This document shows positions 37,997-50,069 of a stretch of DNA of 64,000 nt, in pieces. The stretch comes from an uncultured Arenicella sp. (GTDB taxonomy: Bacteria; Pseudomonadota; Gammaproteobacteria; Arenicellales; Arenicellaceae), in the NCBI GenBank assembly GCA_937974565.1, contig CALJWL010000031.1, positions 1 to 64,000 of the forward strand, in the 5' to 3' direction. The notes under the pieces were generated by a model, which did not search any database, had not been told where the DNA came from, and saw nothing but the letters and a program-made list of their open reading frames with translations. The first letter of the stretch is position 1, and each line of letters starts with the position of its first letter. The position numbers were made by a program, and so were the translations under genes.

Positions 37997-38455
37997 ATGA
38001 TTAATTCCCCGCGCAAGCCACCTGAATTTGATTCGGAGCTTGAAACGCAAAATAAGCTTGATCGGTTTAATCAAAGATCAAACGCAGGCTCAATGCTAAT
38101 ATTGGCTTTGTTGCAAATGATTAGCACCGTCGCGTTTAGTGGGGTTATGTATTACGGTTATGGCATTGGTGCGTCTTTGTCGGCATTTTTTGGTGGTTCC
38201 ATTGCAGCGTTAATGAGCGCATTTATGGCGGCCCGAATGTACACAACTCACCGAATTGCAGCGGTTAGAATCATGACCGCCAATGAGCGCTTAGCGCGCT
38301 TTTACGCCACGGCCTTATTGAAAGTGTTATTCACTTTGTTAATGATGGGAATACTGATTGCTGTCATCAAAGTGTCGATGTTGCCGTTTATAATCGCGTA
38401 TCTGATTTCGGCTGTACTCGTAAATTGGTGTTACTTGTTATTTGCGGATGCTTAA
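37997..38455 (+). CDS. atpI: ATP synthase subunit I
   Basis: A small membrane protein that helps assemble the c-ring; usually dispensable. The 152-residue product has a charged N-terminal tail of about 30 residues and four membrane helices (for example MLILALLQMISTVAFSGVMYYG). It is the first gene of the atp operon, and the promoter lies immediately upstream. The family is poorly conserved, so the assignment rests on topology, size and position. Confidence 0.85.
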   Translation: MINSPRKPPEFDSELETQNKLDRFNQRSNAGSMLILALLQMISTVAFSGVMYYGYGIGASLSAFFGGSIAALMSAFMAARMYTTHRIAAVRIMTANERLARFYATALLKVLFTLLMMGILIAVIKVSMLPFIIAYLISAVLVNWCYLLFADA

Positions 38456-38476
38456 ATACCTGGTGTCCGGTGCTGA

Positions 38477-39436
<960 letters not shown>

Positions 39437-39513
39437 GCTTAAATTAAAGAGCTTGGTGTTGTTCACTAACTGATTTCAATTTTAATTTTTACTTATTTAT
39501 TCAAATAAAATAG

Positions 39514-39798
<285 letters not shown>

Positions 39799-39857
39799 GA
39801 GACTATCGGTAACCCCCTAGTTTACCTACCTGAATAAACATAAAGAGGAATGGTTTA

Positions 39858-40337
39858 ATGAATATAAATCTTACCCTTATCGGGCAGTCTATTACCTTCT
39901 TCTTGTTTGTGTGGTTCTGCAAAAAGTTCGTATGGCCGCCTATGATGGGCGCCATGGAAGCTCGTCAGAAAGAAATTGCTGACGGCTTAGCGGCAGCAGA
40001 GCAAGGCCAAAAAGCGCAAGAAGTTGCAGAAAAAGAAGCCGCTGAGTTGGTTGCGCAAGCGAAAACTCAAGCTGCTGAAATCATTGCAAGCGCTGAGAAG
40101 CGTGGTAACACCGTGGTTGAAGAAGCACAAGAAACAGCTACCAGCGAAAAAGCTCGTATTTTAGATTCAGCGCAATCTGAGGTTGAGCAACAAGTGTTCG
40201 CAGCTCGCGAAGAGCTTCGTGGCCAGGTGTCTTCAATTGCTGTTGCAGCGGCTTCAAAAATTGCTGAAAAAGAAATCGATGAATCTGCTCACGCAGCGTT
40301 GATCGACGACTTAGTACAGCAATTGAAAGCAAGCTAA
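39858..40337 (+). CDS. atpF: F0 ATP synthase subunit b
   Basis: The peripheral stalk subunit, 159 residues: one N-terminal membrane helix ([21 protein letters not shown]) followed by a long Ala/Glu/Gln-rich helix that dimerises and contacts delta. The usual FVWPP turn after the membrane helix is present. The length matches E. coli b (156). Confidence 0.97.
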   Translation: MNINLTLIGQSITFFLFVWFCKKFVWPPMMGAMEARQKEIADGLAAAEQGQKAQEVAEKEAAELVAQAKTQAAEIIASAEKRGNTVVEEAQETATSEKARILDSAQSEVEQQVFAAREELRGQVSSIAVAAASKIAEKEIDESAHAALIDDLVQQLKAS

Positions 40338-40410
40338 GCGCGTTACCCAGTTTTGAAACATACGTTTGAAAGTGTGTACAACAGCTTAGAAGCACAGACA
40401 GGTAAGAAGA

Positions 40411-40947
40411 ATGGCAGATAATGCATCCATTGCTCGACCTTACGCAAAAGCGGTATTTGAACTGGCGCAGGAAACCAACTCGTTTGATGATTGGTCAATT
40501 GCGCTGGATCATTTGGCCGTCATCAGTCAAGACGATGGCTTTGTGGCGTTGGTTAATGACCCGCGTGTTGAAGCATCAAAAACGGCTGAATTGCTCGTTG
40601 ACGTAGCGAAAGACTCATTACCAGAAGGTGGTGCTAACTTTATTAATTTGTTAGTGCAAAATGATCGCCTGCTCGCTTTAGAAGACATCAATGAGCAATA
40701 CGGTGAATTAGTGGCGAAGGCGAAAGCTTTGGTGAATGCCAAAGTAACGACCGCCCTGCCCCTCACCGCAGACCAAAAAACATCACTGACCTCTGCTCTT
40801 GAAGCACGCCTTGGAATGAAGGTGGAGATCGACGAAAACGTTGATCCAAGTATTGTAGGTGGCGCCATCGTGCAAGCTGGTGATTTAGTGATTGATGGTT
40901 CGGCAAAAGGTCGATTAAGTAAATTAACAAGCGCTTTAATGCGCTAA
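40411..40947 (+). CDS. atpH: F1 ATP synthase subunit delta
   Basis: Links the b stalk to the top of the alpha3beta3 head. The 178-residue protein has the N-terminal helical domain starting with ARPYAKAVFELAQE. Its C-terminal signature DPSIVGGAIVQAGDLVIDGSAKGRLSKL (about residues 145-172) is typical of the family. It precedes atpA by 105 bases. Confidence 0.97.
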   Translation: MADNASIARPYAKAVFELAQETNSFDDWSIALDHLAVISQDDGFVALVNDPRVEASKTAELLVDVAKDSLPEGGANFINLLVQNDRLLALEDINEQYGELVAKAKALVNAKVTTALPLTADQKTSLTSALEARLGMKVEIDENVDPSIVGGAIVQAGDLVIDGSAKGRLSKLTSALMR

Positions 40948-41052
40948 ATAGTCGTAACGTGTTTACTGAAGGCTTTTTTGGTCTTCAGTCCGAGCCAATA
41001 AATTGGCCGTGGCAAAGCCACGAAGCGAAATAAGAGTTGAGGACGATTAGTC

Positions 41053-42594
41053 ATGACAACGCAATTGAACCCATCTGAAATCAGCAACCTGATTAAAGAT
41101 CGGATTAAAAACTTTGAAGCATCTGCTGAGTCGCGTACCGAAGGTACTGTGGTTAGCTTGACTGACGGCATTGCCCGTGTTCACGGTCTCAGTGAAGCCA
41201 TGCAAGGCGAGATGTTGGAATTCCCCGGCGACGTATACGGCCTCGCTCTTAATTTAGAGCAAGATTCAGTGGGCGCGGTTGTCTTGGGTGACTATAAGCA
41301 CATTTCCGAAGGTGATACCGTAAAATGTACGGGTCGCATTCTTGAAGTGCCGGTTGGTCGTGAGCTACTTGGCCGTGTGGTTGATTCTTTGGGTCGACCG
41401 ATTGACGGCAAAGGCGCTATTGAAACAACTGAAACATCTCCCATTGAGAAAATTGCCCCAGGCGTGATTGAGCGTCAAGGCGTTGATCAGCCACTGGAAA
41501 CTGGTTTCAAATCAATCGACGCCATGGTGCCGATTGGCCGTGGTCAACGTGAGTTGATCATTGGTGATCGTCAGACGGGTAAAACCGCCATCGCAATTGA
41601 TGCCATCATCAACCAAAAAGGCAATGACGTTAAATGTATTTACGTGGCGGTTGGTCAAAAAGCATCTTCAGTAGCGGCGGTCGTTCGCAAGCTAGAAGAG
41701 CATGGTGCCATGGAGTTCACTACGGTCGTAGCGGCAAACGCTTCTGATTCAGCGGCATTGCAATACATCGCTCCTTATTCTGGTTGTTCAATGGGGGAGT
41801 TTTTCCGTGACCACGGTGAAGATGCGCTGATTATTTATGATGACCTTTCTAAGCAAGCGGTGGCTTATCGTGAAGTATCGTTGCTATTGCGTCGCCCACC
41901 AGGTCGTGAAGCTTACCCTGGTGACGTATTTTATTTGCACTCACGCCTTTTAGAGCGTTCATCACGCATCAACGCTGATGAAGTAGAGCGGCGTACGGGT
42001 GTGAAAGGTAAAACCGGTTCTTTAACGGCGTTGCCTATCATCGAAACACAAGCTGGGGACGTATCTGCATTCGTACCAACCAACGTGATTTCGATTACCG
42101 ACGGTCAGATTTTCATGGAAACCGATTTGTTCAACTCGGGTATCCGCCCAGCGGTAGACCCAGGTTTATCGGTATCGCGAGTCGGTGGTGCTGCTCAAAC
42201 GAACATCATTAAGAAGCTTGGTGGTGGTATTCGTCTGGCTTTGGCTCAATATCGTGAGTTGGCGGCCTTTTCTCAGTTTGCCTCTGATCTTGATGAAGCA
42301 ACACGCGCACAGTTGTCACGTGGTGAGCGTGTAACTGAGTTGATGAAACAAGCGCAGTACGCGCCCATGTCAACCGCTGAAGTAGCTTTATCATTGTTTG
42401 CCGCTAACGAAGGTTATTTTGATGACGTTGACAAAGATCAAGTTGTGGCTTGTGAAGCGGCAATGCAAGCGCACGTTAAAGCAAACTTTGGTGAGCTTAT
42501 TGACAGTATTAATGCTAACCCTAAGCTAACTGATGAAGTTAAAGAAGGTTTTCATAAGGCGTTAAAAGATTTCAAAGCAAACGGCAGCTTTTGA
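41053..42594 (+). CDS. atpA: F1 ATP synthase subunit alpha
   Basis: The regulatory nucleotide-binding subunit of F1, 513 residues as in E. coli. Walker A is GDRQTGKTA (about residue 170). The family signature [14 protein letters not shown] is at about residue 363, containing the arginine that completes the beta catalytic site. An N-terminal [14 protein letters not shown] helix contacts delta. The stop is followed by a three-hairpin spacer before atpG. Confidence 0.99.
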   Translation: MTTQLNPSEISNLIKDRIKNFEASAESRTEGTVVSLTDGIARVHGLSEAMQGEMLEFPGDVYGLALNLEQDSVGAVVLGDYKHISEGDTVKCTGRILEVPVGRELLGRVVDSLGRPIDGKGAIETTETSPIEKIAPGVIERQGVDQPLETGFKSIDAMVPIGRGQRELIIGDRQTGKTAIAIDAIINQKGNDVKCIYVAVGQKASSVAAVVRKLEEHGAMEFTTVVAANASDSAALQYIAPYSGCSMGEFFRDHGEDALIIYDDLSKQAVAYREVSLLLRRPPGREAYPGDVFYLHSRLLERSSRINADEVERRTGVKGKTGSLTALPIIETQAGDVSAFVPTNVISITDGQIFMETDLFNSGIRPAVDPGLSVSRVGGAAQTNIIKKLGGGIRLALAQYRELAAFSQFASDLDEATRAQLSRGERVTELMKQAQYAPMSTAEVALSLFAANEGYFDDVDKDQVVACEAAMQAHVKANFGELIDSINANPKLTDEVKEGFHKALKDFKANGSF

Positions 42595-42713
42595 TTCGCG
42601 ACGTTTGCTAATGCAAACAGCCGGCTTGCCGGCTCGTGCTAAGGGCTTTAATTCTGGTTGTTAAATAAGAATTAAAGCCTAAATTTGAAAGTAACAAGAT
42701 ACGAGAGAAAGAA
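42595..42713 (+). promoter_or_regulatory. Three consecutive stem-loops between atpA and atpG
   Basis: Three perfect inverted repeats in 77 bases: GTTTGC/GCAAAC (42603-42618), AGCCGG/CCGGCT (42619-42634) and GGCTTTAATTCT with its complement (42644-42679, 12-base stem). None is followed by a T-tract. They probably act as RNA structures for mRNA processing or stability, separating the high-copy alpha message from single-copy gamma. Function is inferred. Confidence 0.65.
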
Positions 42714-43580
42714 ATGGCAGTCGGAAAAGAAATCCGCGATCAAATTTCAAGCGTAAAAAGCACGCAAAAAATCACCAAAGCCATGGAAATGGTGGCGGCG
42801 AGTAAAATGCGTAAAGCGCAAGATCGTATGCAGGCGGCTAGGCCTTACGCACAAAAGATCCGTTCTGTGGTAGCCCACATATCAAAAGCGAATCTTGAGT
42901 ACAAACATCCGTTCACCGTTGAGCGTAATGTTAAGCGTGTTGGTTACATTGTGGTTAGCTCCGATCGTGGTCTGTGCGGTGGCTTGAACATGAATGTGTT
43001 TCGCAAAACCCTTGGTGAACTGGCTGAATGGGATGCGAAAGGCGTGGAAATTGATATTGCTACTATTGGTTCAAAAGCCTTAGCCTATTTTCGTCGTTCT
43101 GGCGGAAATGTGGTGTCTGAAGCCTCGCACTACGGCGACAAACCTGAGCTAAGTGATTTGTTAGGCGCGATTACGTCAATGCTAACGGCTTATGAGAATG
43201 GTGGCATTGATCGTTTGTACGTGGTGTCGAACGAATTCGTAAACACCATGACTCAGTCTCCGCAAGCGGTTCAATTGCTTCCCATTACCGCTAATGAAGA
43301 AGCCGCAGCAGAAGTGCCAGCGTTGTTTGACTATATTTATGAGCCTGAAGCCAAACCTATTTTGGATACCGTGATTAAGCGTTATGTTGAATCGCAGATT
43401 TACCAATCCGTGGTGGAAAATATTGCCTGTGAGCAATCAGCTCGTATGGTGGCGATGAAAGCAGCCAGTGATAACGCCGGTGATTTGATTGGTGAGCTAG
43501 AATTGGTTTACAACAAAGCCCGTCAAGCGGCGATTACCCAAGAAATTTCTGAGATTGTCTCGGGCGCATCGGCCGTATGA
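42714..43580 (+). CDS. atpG: F1 ATP synthase subunit gamma
   Basis: The rotating central shaft. The 288-residue protein has the N-terminal coiled-coil helix ([27 protein letters not shown]), the central [10 protein letters not shown] motif (about residue 82), and the C-terminal helix ending [19 protein letters not shown]. Length equals the E. coli subunit (287). Confidence 0.98.
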   Translation: MAVGKEIRDQISSVKSTQKITKAMEMVAASKMRKAQDRMQAARPYAQKIRSVVAHISKANLEYKHPFTVERNVKRVGYIVVSSDRGLCGGLNMNVFRKTLGELAEWDAKGVEIDIATIGSKALAYFRRSGGNVVSEASHYGDKPELSDLLGAITSMLTAYENGGIDRLYVVSNEFVNTMTQSPQAVQLLPITANEEAAAEVPALFDYIYEPEAKPILDTVIKRYVESQIYQSVVENIACEQSARMVAMKAASDNAGDLIGELELVYNKARQAAITQEISEIVSGASAV

Positions 43581-43690
43581 TTTATTCGTTAAATGGGAAA
43601 AGCCATTAGTGCGGCATACCGATAAGCCGTCAAATTGCAAAGCAGCTCTCGCGAATAAACAGATAGAAAGAATTTAAATTTTGATATTAA

Positions 43691-45082
<1,392 letters not shown>

Positions 45083-45325
45083 CGGACATACTTTGCCCAG
45101 GGGCAGCATGCCAGTTAATTTAGTTTAGGTTCGATGCTTAGTGTAGACGCCCTAACATCCATTAGCTGGTGACTTGCTCTGGACAAAATTTCCCCTCGCT
45201 AAGAGAGTTACCAATTAAAACTATGTCCGTTTTTTGAGTAGTTCTAGTGGCACAAAGTCCTCAGTTCGGGGTTGTAAGCAACCCAACTGCGCTAGCAGTT
45301 TTAGCGAATAAATAGAGAACATTTT

Positions 45326-45745
45326 ATGAGTACAATGAAAGTTGAAGTAGTCAGCGCTGAAAATGAGATTTTCTCTGGTGACGCAGCTATGTTGATCGCC
45401 ACAGCGATTAATGGTGAGTTAGGCATTTACCCAAACCACACACCGTTATTAACGAATTTGAAGCCAGGTGACGTGCGGGTGCAAACCAGTGATGGCGAAG
45501 AGCAAGTGATCTACGTGTCTGGTGGCATTTTGGAAGTTACGCCTAAGAAGGTTACTGTGCTTTCTGATACGGCTGTTCGTGCCGATGATCTGGACGAAGC
45601 GGCTGCCTTAGAAGCCCAGCGTAAAGCTGAACAAGCACTCAAAGACAGCAAAGCTGATATAGATTACGCACGAGCAAAAGCTGAACTGGCTCAGGCAGCG
45701 GCGCAATTGCAAGCATTGAAGAAAATGGTGAAAAGGGGCCGTTAG
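45326..45745 (+). CDS. atpC: F1 ATP synthase subunit epsilon
   Basis: The regulatory subunit that inhibits ATP hydrolysis. The 139-residue protein has the N-terminal beta-sandwich ([34 protein letters not shown]) and a C-terminal two-helix inhibitory domain (from about residue 88). It ends the operon and is followed by a strong terminator. glmU, often next, is not here. Confidence 0.97.
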   Translation: MSTMKVEVVSAENEIFSGDAAMLIATAINGELGIYPNHTPLLTNLKPGDVRVQTSDGEEQVIYVSGGILEVTPKKVTVLSDTAVRADDLDEAAALEAQRKAEQALKDSKADIDYARAKAELAQAAAQLQALKKMVKRGR

Positions 45746-45796
45746 TTGCTACTTTTTTACTTGTTATTTGGCTTTGCGTGAAGCCTAAAATACCTC

Positions 45797-45835
45797 AAAA
45801 GCCCGATGACGAATTTCGTTATCGGGCTTTTTTTG
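45797..45835 (+). terminator. atp operon terminator
   Basis: AAAAGCCCGATGACGAA pairs with TTCGTTATCGGGCTTTT (one mismatch), then more Ts. It starts about 50 bases past the atpC stop. Confidence 0.93.
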
Positions 45836-46013
45836 TTGAGATCTGGCTGTTCCCCATCTCTAACGTTCTCTTAGAATAATCGCTGTATTACAACGCCGAT
45901 GCCTGTGTTAGCGATAACGAAAAGGTATAAAAACGGCAAACTTACATAAGTGAATTTTTAAGACGCAGTAGAATCTGTTATAACTACATTCAACCAACCA
46001 CGAGGGCTAAACA

Positions 46014-46601
46014 ATGGGAACTGGAACCGTTTTATTGATTGTTTTTTTTGGCGTGATTTTTTTTGGTGTCACTCTCTATAATCGTCTTATCGCAGCACGA
46101 AACGGCTACAAAAATGCCTTTGCCCAAATTGATGTGCAGTTAACCCGTCGCCATGACTTGATACCTAATTTGGTGGAAACGGCAAAAGCCTACATGGCGC
46201 ATGAAAAGGAAACGTTAGAAGCTGTGATTGAGGCGCGTAATTCGGCCGTTTCAGGGCTGGGCGATGCTAAAACCGATCCAACCAATTCAGTCGCGTTGCA
46301 AAAACTGGGTGATGCTGAACGGGGGTTATCAGGCGCTTTAGGACGCCTATTTGCTTTGTCAGAAGCCTACCCCGATTTAAAGGCAAATGAAAATATGATG
46401 CAGCTTTCCGAGGAATTAACCACCACGGAAAATAAACTGTCTTTTGCACGCCAAGCTTTTAATGATGGCGTAATGTTATATAACAATTTGCGAGAACAGT
46501 TTCCCAGCAATTTAATTTCCGATTGGTTCAATTTTAAACCGGCTCAAATGTTAGAGTTGGAAGACGTCGCTATGAAACAAGTGCCAAAAGTGAATTTTTA
46601 A
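46014..46601 (+). CDS. LemA family protein
   Basis: A membrane-anchored helical protein, 195 residues. One N-terminal membrane helix (VLLIVFFGVIFFGVTLY) is followed by YNRLIAARNGYKNAFAQIDVQLTRRHDLIPNLVETAKAYM, the family hallmark (about residues 23-62), and a conserved ENKLSFARQAFNDGVMLYNN helix. LemA genes commonly neighbour an M48 membrane protease; that protease is here too, 1.3 kb downstream, but separated by a reverse-strand gtrA-like gene and a gene-free stretch. Function of LemA is unresolved. Confidence 0.93.
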   Translation: MGTGTVLLIVFFGVIFFGVTLYNRLIAARNGYKNAFAQIDVQLTRRHDLIPNLVETAKAYMAHEKETLEAVIEARNSAVSGLGDAKTDPTNSVALQKLGDAERGLSGALGRLFALSEAYPDLKANENMMQLSEELTTTENKLSFARQAFNDGVMLYNNLREQFPSNLISDWFNFKPAQMLELEDVAMKQVPKVNF

Positions 46602-46792
46602 GCATCTCAGTGAGCAACAAAATGCAGCGCGTATAGCGATTTTTGCTAACACCAAGCCTTTTTCAGATGGTGGGTATCCAAGGAAAACTAGGTTAAGGTT
46701 TGAAACCAAAAAGCATTCAGTGAAAGTGCTAAACAGTAAAAACCCACTTCCATGTGAAAAGTGCGTAAAAAAGGCATGTTGTTACTGATGAA

Positions 46793-47191
46793 TTACCTTT
46801 CTTTAAATACGTAAAAGCGTAGTAACAAAAAGTTAGTCGCTGTCGTTGTGCCAATACTCAAAATATAGGCCAAGGTTCCAGGTACCGACAATATTAAACC
46901 AAGATAAACAATGAGGTTTTGAATTACTAATGCTAACGAGTATACAAAAAAGTATCGACCTAAATCATTGGCATTGTACTCATTTGCCTCAAACGAGAAG
47001 CGGGCATTCAAGTAGTAGCTAAGAGAGGTGCCGAAAAAAAATAGTATCGTTACACAAAAATTATGATCCAGTGCGAATGAATTTGTAAGAATGTGAAACA
47101 ATGAAATATTAATTAGATTTACGATAACACCCACAAAAATGAATGACGTAAACTGCTTGCTTGAGATCAAATTTTGCAAAAAACGCAACAT
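46793..47191 (-). CDS. GtrA family membrane protein
   Basis: A 132-residue protein with four membrane helices. GtrA-type proteins are thought to flip polyprenyl-phosphate-linked sugars across the membrane. The family pattern LIRFLxVGVxxxxxN appears as QFTSFIFVGVIVNLINISLF near the N-terminus, followed by SYYLNARFSFEAN between helices 2 and 3, where the family has NYxxxRxFVF. The usual gtrB glycosyltransferase is not beside it. It interrupts the LemA-M48 pair and reads against both, suggesting a later insertion. A GT-C-like membrane protein lies 3 kb downstream. Confidence 0.85.
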   Translation of the reverse strand: MLRFLQNLISSKQFTSFIFVGVIVNLINISLFHILTNSFALDHNFCVTILFFFGTSLSYYLNARFSFEANEYNANDLGRYFFVYSLALVIQNLIVYLGLILSVPGTLAYILSIGTTTATNFLLLRFYVFKER

Positions 47192-47903
47192 AATGTGTGG
47201 TCCAATAAGATTTCTAAGATGAGATTAAACAGCTCAGGTCAAAAAATATTCAGTGCCGTGTCATTGCTTTGGTGGTGGCCTTAATAAGGTACTTCACATC
47301 ATTGATGTTGCTCATTCAACCCATCCCATAAACCGGTTGGTAAGTGTACCTTTTAATTAGCTCATGTTTAACCTATAAATGGTAAGGCCTGAGTTTACTC
47401 GACACTTTTCATAGCAAATAATGTAACTTGACTATGAGAGGTAAACCATGGGTAAAGGAACCCGATATCACGACGTATTTATGGAAACGTCTTGCAGATA
47501 AACCATTAAAATCAGAAATTAATGCACAAAAACCGATGTTGTGGTCTACTCCTTGGTAGAACGAGAATTACCTTACGCATCCAGTTTTGAGTTTTCAACT
47601 GAGGCGGGAGGAAAAGTTACCCAGACCAAGTAGGTAAAAGGCCTAAGATGCTTCCGATTGATAATATTCATAAAAAATCGAAGTGCCTATAGCCAACTAG
47701 AAGTGCCTATAGTCAACTAAGTGTGATTTACCCATTCCAAGAAATGGGTGATGTAGAGGAAAAATGTTATTTGAATACCAAACTTTCAATAATGATGTTG
47801 TGCTTTATAACAAATTGAAGGCGTTTGAGGATGTTTCAATTGGCAAGTTCTTGTAGTAAATTTTCTGTAAAAAAGAAACAAGAATAAGGTACTCAGAATA
47901 GCC
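47192..47903. other. Gene-free stretch with a tandem repeat
   Basis: About 710 bases without a supported gene. A 41-codon plus-strand frame near 47430-47560 could be a remnant, but I cannot assign it. An exact-length duplication is at 47681-47720. The region lies between the gtrA-like gene and the M48 protease and looks like insertion debris. Confidence 0.5.
47681..47720. repeat. 20-bp tandem duplication
   Basis: AAGTGCCTATAGCCAACTAG (47681-47700) is followed immediately by a copy with two changes (47701-47720). Confidence 0.9.
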
Positions 47904-49874
47904 GTGAACTTTTTTCATCAACAAGATAAAGCTCGAAAGCAATCACGTTGGTTGCTGTTTGCGTTTGTGGCGGTAACCTTATTGATCGTGTTGGTCGTCG
48001 ACTTAATAATTTTATTGATTATTAGCGTTCAAATGCCGTTGTTGACTGATGCTCTGAAGATTGAACCTGCAGGTTTAATAAACGTCTTAAGTGTTGAGTC
48101 GTTACGTCAACATATTGGTTTGCTCAGTATAAGCAGTGCCATAATAGTGAGTATCATCGTTATTGCTAGCTTGGGGAAAATTACAAGCTTGCGATCTGGA
48201 GGAGCGAAGGTAGCCACTAATTTAGGGGGAACATTAGTCAGCGCCGATACACGTGACCCTCTTAAACGTCGCCTTTATAATGTTGTTGAAGAAATCTCTA
48301 TTGCATCAGGAACGCCCGTACCCGATGTCTTTGTATTAGAAAACGAACGCGCAATCAATGCTTTCGCTGCAGGGTATGGTACCGCTGATGCTGCAGTAGC
48401 GGTTACTCAAGGAACACTAGAAAAGTTGAATCGCGCTGAATTACAAGGTGTAATAGCGCACGAGTTCAGTCATATTTTTAATGGCGACATGCGCATTAAT
48501 ATTCGCTTAATGGGCGTAATATTTGGCATTATGGTGCTTGCTATTATTGGGCGAAAGTTCTTACATGCCAATCGTTATCGGCGATCGTCTAAAGACAATA
48601 ATATGGGTGCCATTATTGCCATCGGTTTGACATTGGCGGCAATCGGTTATATTGGTTTGTTTTTTGCCAGATGGATAAAATCGGCCTTGTCTCGCCAACG
48701 CGAGTATTTGGCTGATGCTTCTGCGGTCCAATTCACCAGAGACCCCAATGGCATTGGCGGTGCTTTAAAAAAGATTGCAGCTTACAATCACCAATCTTAC
48801 TTGCAAGTTGACTCTGAAGAAGTCAGTCATATGTTGTTTGCCAGCGGTCTTAAATCATTTTTTTTTGCCACTCACCCACCACTTAAACAACGAATAAGCC
48901 GAATTGAGAAAGATTTTAAAGCCAATGAAATTGAGGTATTGGCAAAGAGGCTAAAACGACAAGAGAAACGGGAACATTGGCAAGCACAGCAAGCAGAGCA
49001 AGAGCAAGCCAAAAACAACACGGCGAAAAACCAAGGCGGTATTTTAGAGGTGGATACCATACTCAATGATATAGGGCAGCCGAACACCAGTCGGATCGTG
49101 GCAGCAGCGCTGCTGACGAGTTCCATGAGTAATTCACTCAAACAGGCCGCACACAGCACAGAATGGGCACCAGAAGTCTTACTTTATTGTTTATTGGATT
49201 CCGATGATGAGTTGCGTGAAAAGCAGCTATTAAGTGTGATTCAAGAGATGGGTGACATCAGTGAAGGAAAAATTCGTCACCTGATCTCGGCCAATGGATT
49301 GGTGAAGGTTGAAGAACGGTTACCGTTATTTGAAATCGCGTTCCCCTCATTAAAGCGGCGTCCTCAAGAAGACACTGAGAGAATACTAATCAGTGTTGAT
49401 CGAATGGCCTTAACCGATAACAAAATTGATTCATTTGAGTACTTATTATCACGCCTGATTAAACAAACGTTGTTCGAAGCGCATATTCCAAATAGAACAA
49501 GGTTGCACGGCTCAAAGAAGATTAAAGATTGTATTGACGAACTTACGCTGATCGTCAGCATACTAGCATCTCATGGTCAAAACTCAACCAGCCCTCAAGC
49601 TCTGCAATACGCACAACGTGCATTTAAAGCCGGCATGAGTTCGGCCGGCATTGAACATAAAAACCTCACGTTTACTGATAAATGGCAAACTAAGGTGGAT
49701 GAAGCGCTTATTAAGTTGGATAGGCTGGCCTTTAATGACAAGGCTGTTGTGGTCAGAGCTATGGCCACCACCGTGCTTGATGATAAAAAGCTCGTCACTG
49801 AAGAACAAGAGATGATGCGTGTGATTTGTGGTCTAATTCATGTTCCTGTCCCTTATTTGCAAAGTGCTAACTAG
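47904..49874 (+). CDS. M48 family membrane metalloprotease (HtpX-like) with C-terminal extension
   Basis: A membrane-embedded zinc protease of the HtpX group, 656 residues. Two N-terminal membrane helices are at about 17-40 and 70-90. The zinc motif HEFSH is at about residue 190, with two more helices (about 211-260) and the third ligand Glu in the REYLADASAVQFTR segment. The C-terminal 300 residues are an extension. The last part (ALIKLDRLAFNDKAVVVRAM..., VTEEQEMMRVICGLIHVP) resembles a TerB-like helical domain. Initiation is at GTG 47904, giving the typical MNFFHQQDKARKQSRWL start. Its usual partner lemA is upstream. Confidence 0.9.
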   Translation: MNFFHQQDKARKQSRWLLFAFVAVTLLIVLVVDLIILLIISVQMPLLTDALKIEPAGLINVLSVESLRQHIGLLSISSAIIVSIIVIASLGKITSLRSGGAKVATNLGGTLVSADTRDPLKRRLYNVVEEISIASGTPVPDVFVLENERAINAFAAGYGTADAAVAVTQGTLEKLNRAELQGVIAHEFSHIFNGDMRINIRLMGVIFGIMVLAIIGRKFLHANRYRRSSKDNNMGAIIAIGLTLAAIGYIGLFFARWIKSALSRQREYLADASAVQFTRDPNGIGGALKKIAAYNHQSYLQVDSEEVSHMLFASGLKSFFFATHPPLKQRISRIEKDFKANEIEVLAKRLKRQEKREHWQAQQAEQEQAKNNTAKNQGGILEVDTILNDIGQPNTSRIVAAALLTSSMSNSLKQAAHSTEWAPEVLLYCLLDSDDELREKQLLSVIQEMGDISEGKIRHLISANGLVKVEERLPLFEIAFPSLKRRPQEDTERILISVDRMALTDNKIDSFEYLLSRLIKQTLFEAHIPNRTRLHGSKKIKDCIDELTLIVSILASHGQNSTSPQALQYAQRAFKAGMSSAGIEHKNLTFTDKWQTKVDEALIKLDRLAFNDKAVVVRAMATTVLDDKKLVTEEQEMMRVICGLIHVPVPYLQSAN

Positions 49875-50069
49875 AATAAAATAGTGCAAACGTGTGAAAG
49901 AAAAACCAGTTTAATCTTTGGAGAAAAAATAAAGGAAGAATGACGTAAGGAATTATTGCACAGTAAATAAATTTAATACCTCAAACAATAAACCAAGACA
50001 TTCAAGCCATAAAATCGTTATCCCATTTTTAATCAAATACTTAAAGTCGTTAGCCATACCCTAAAAGTC

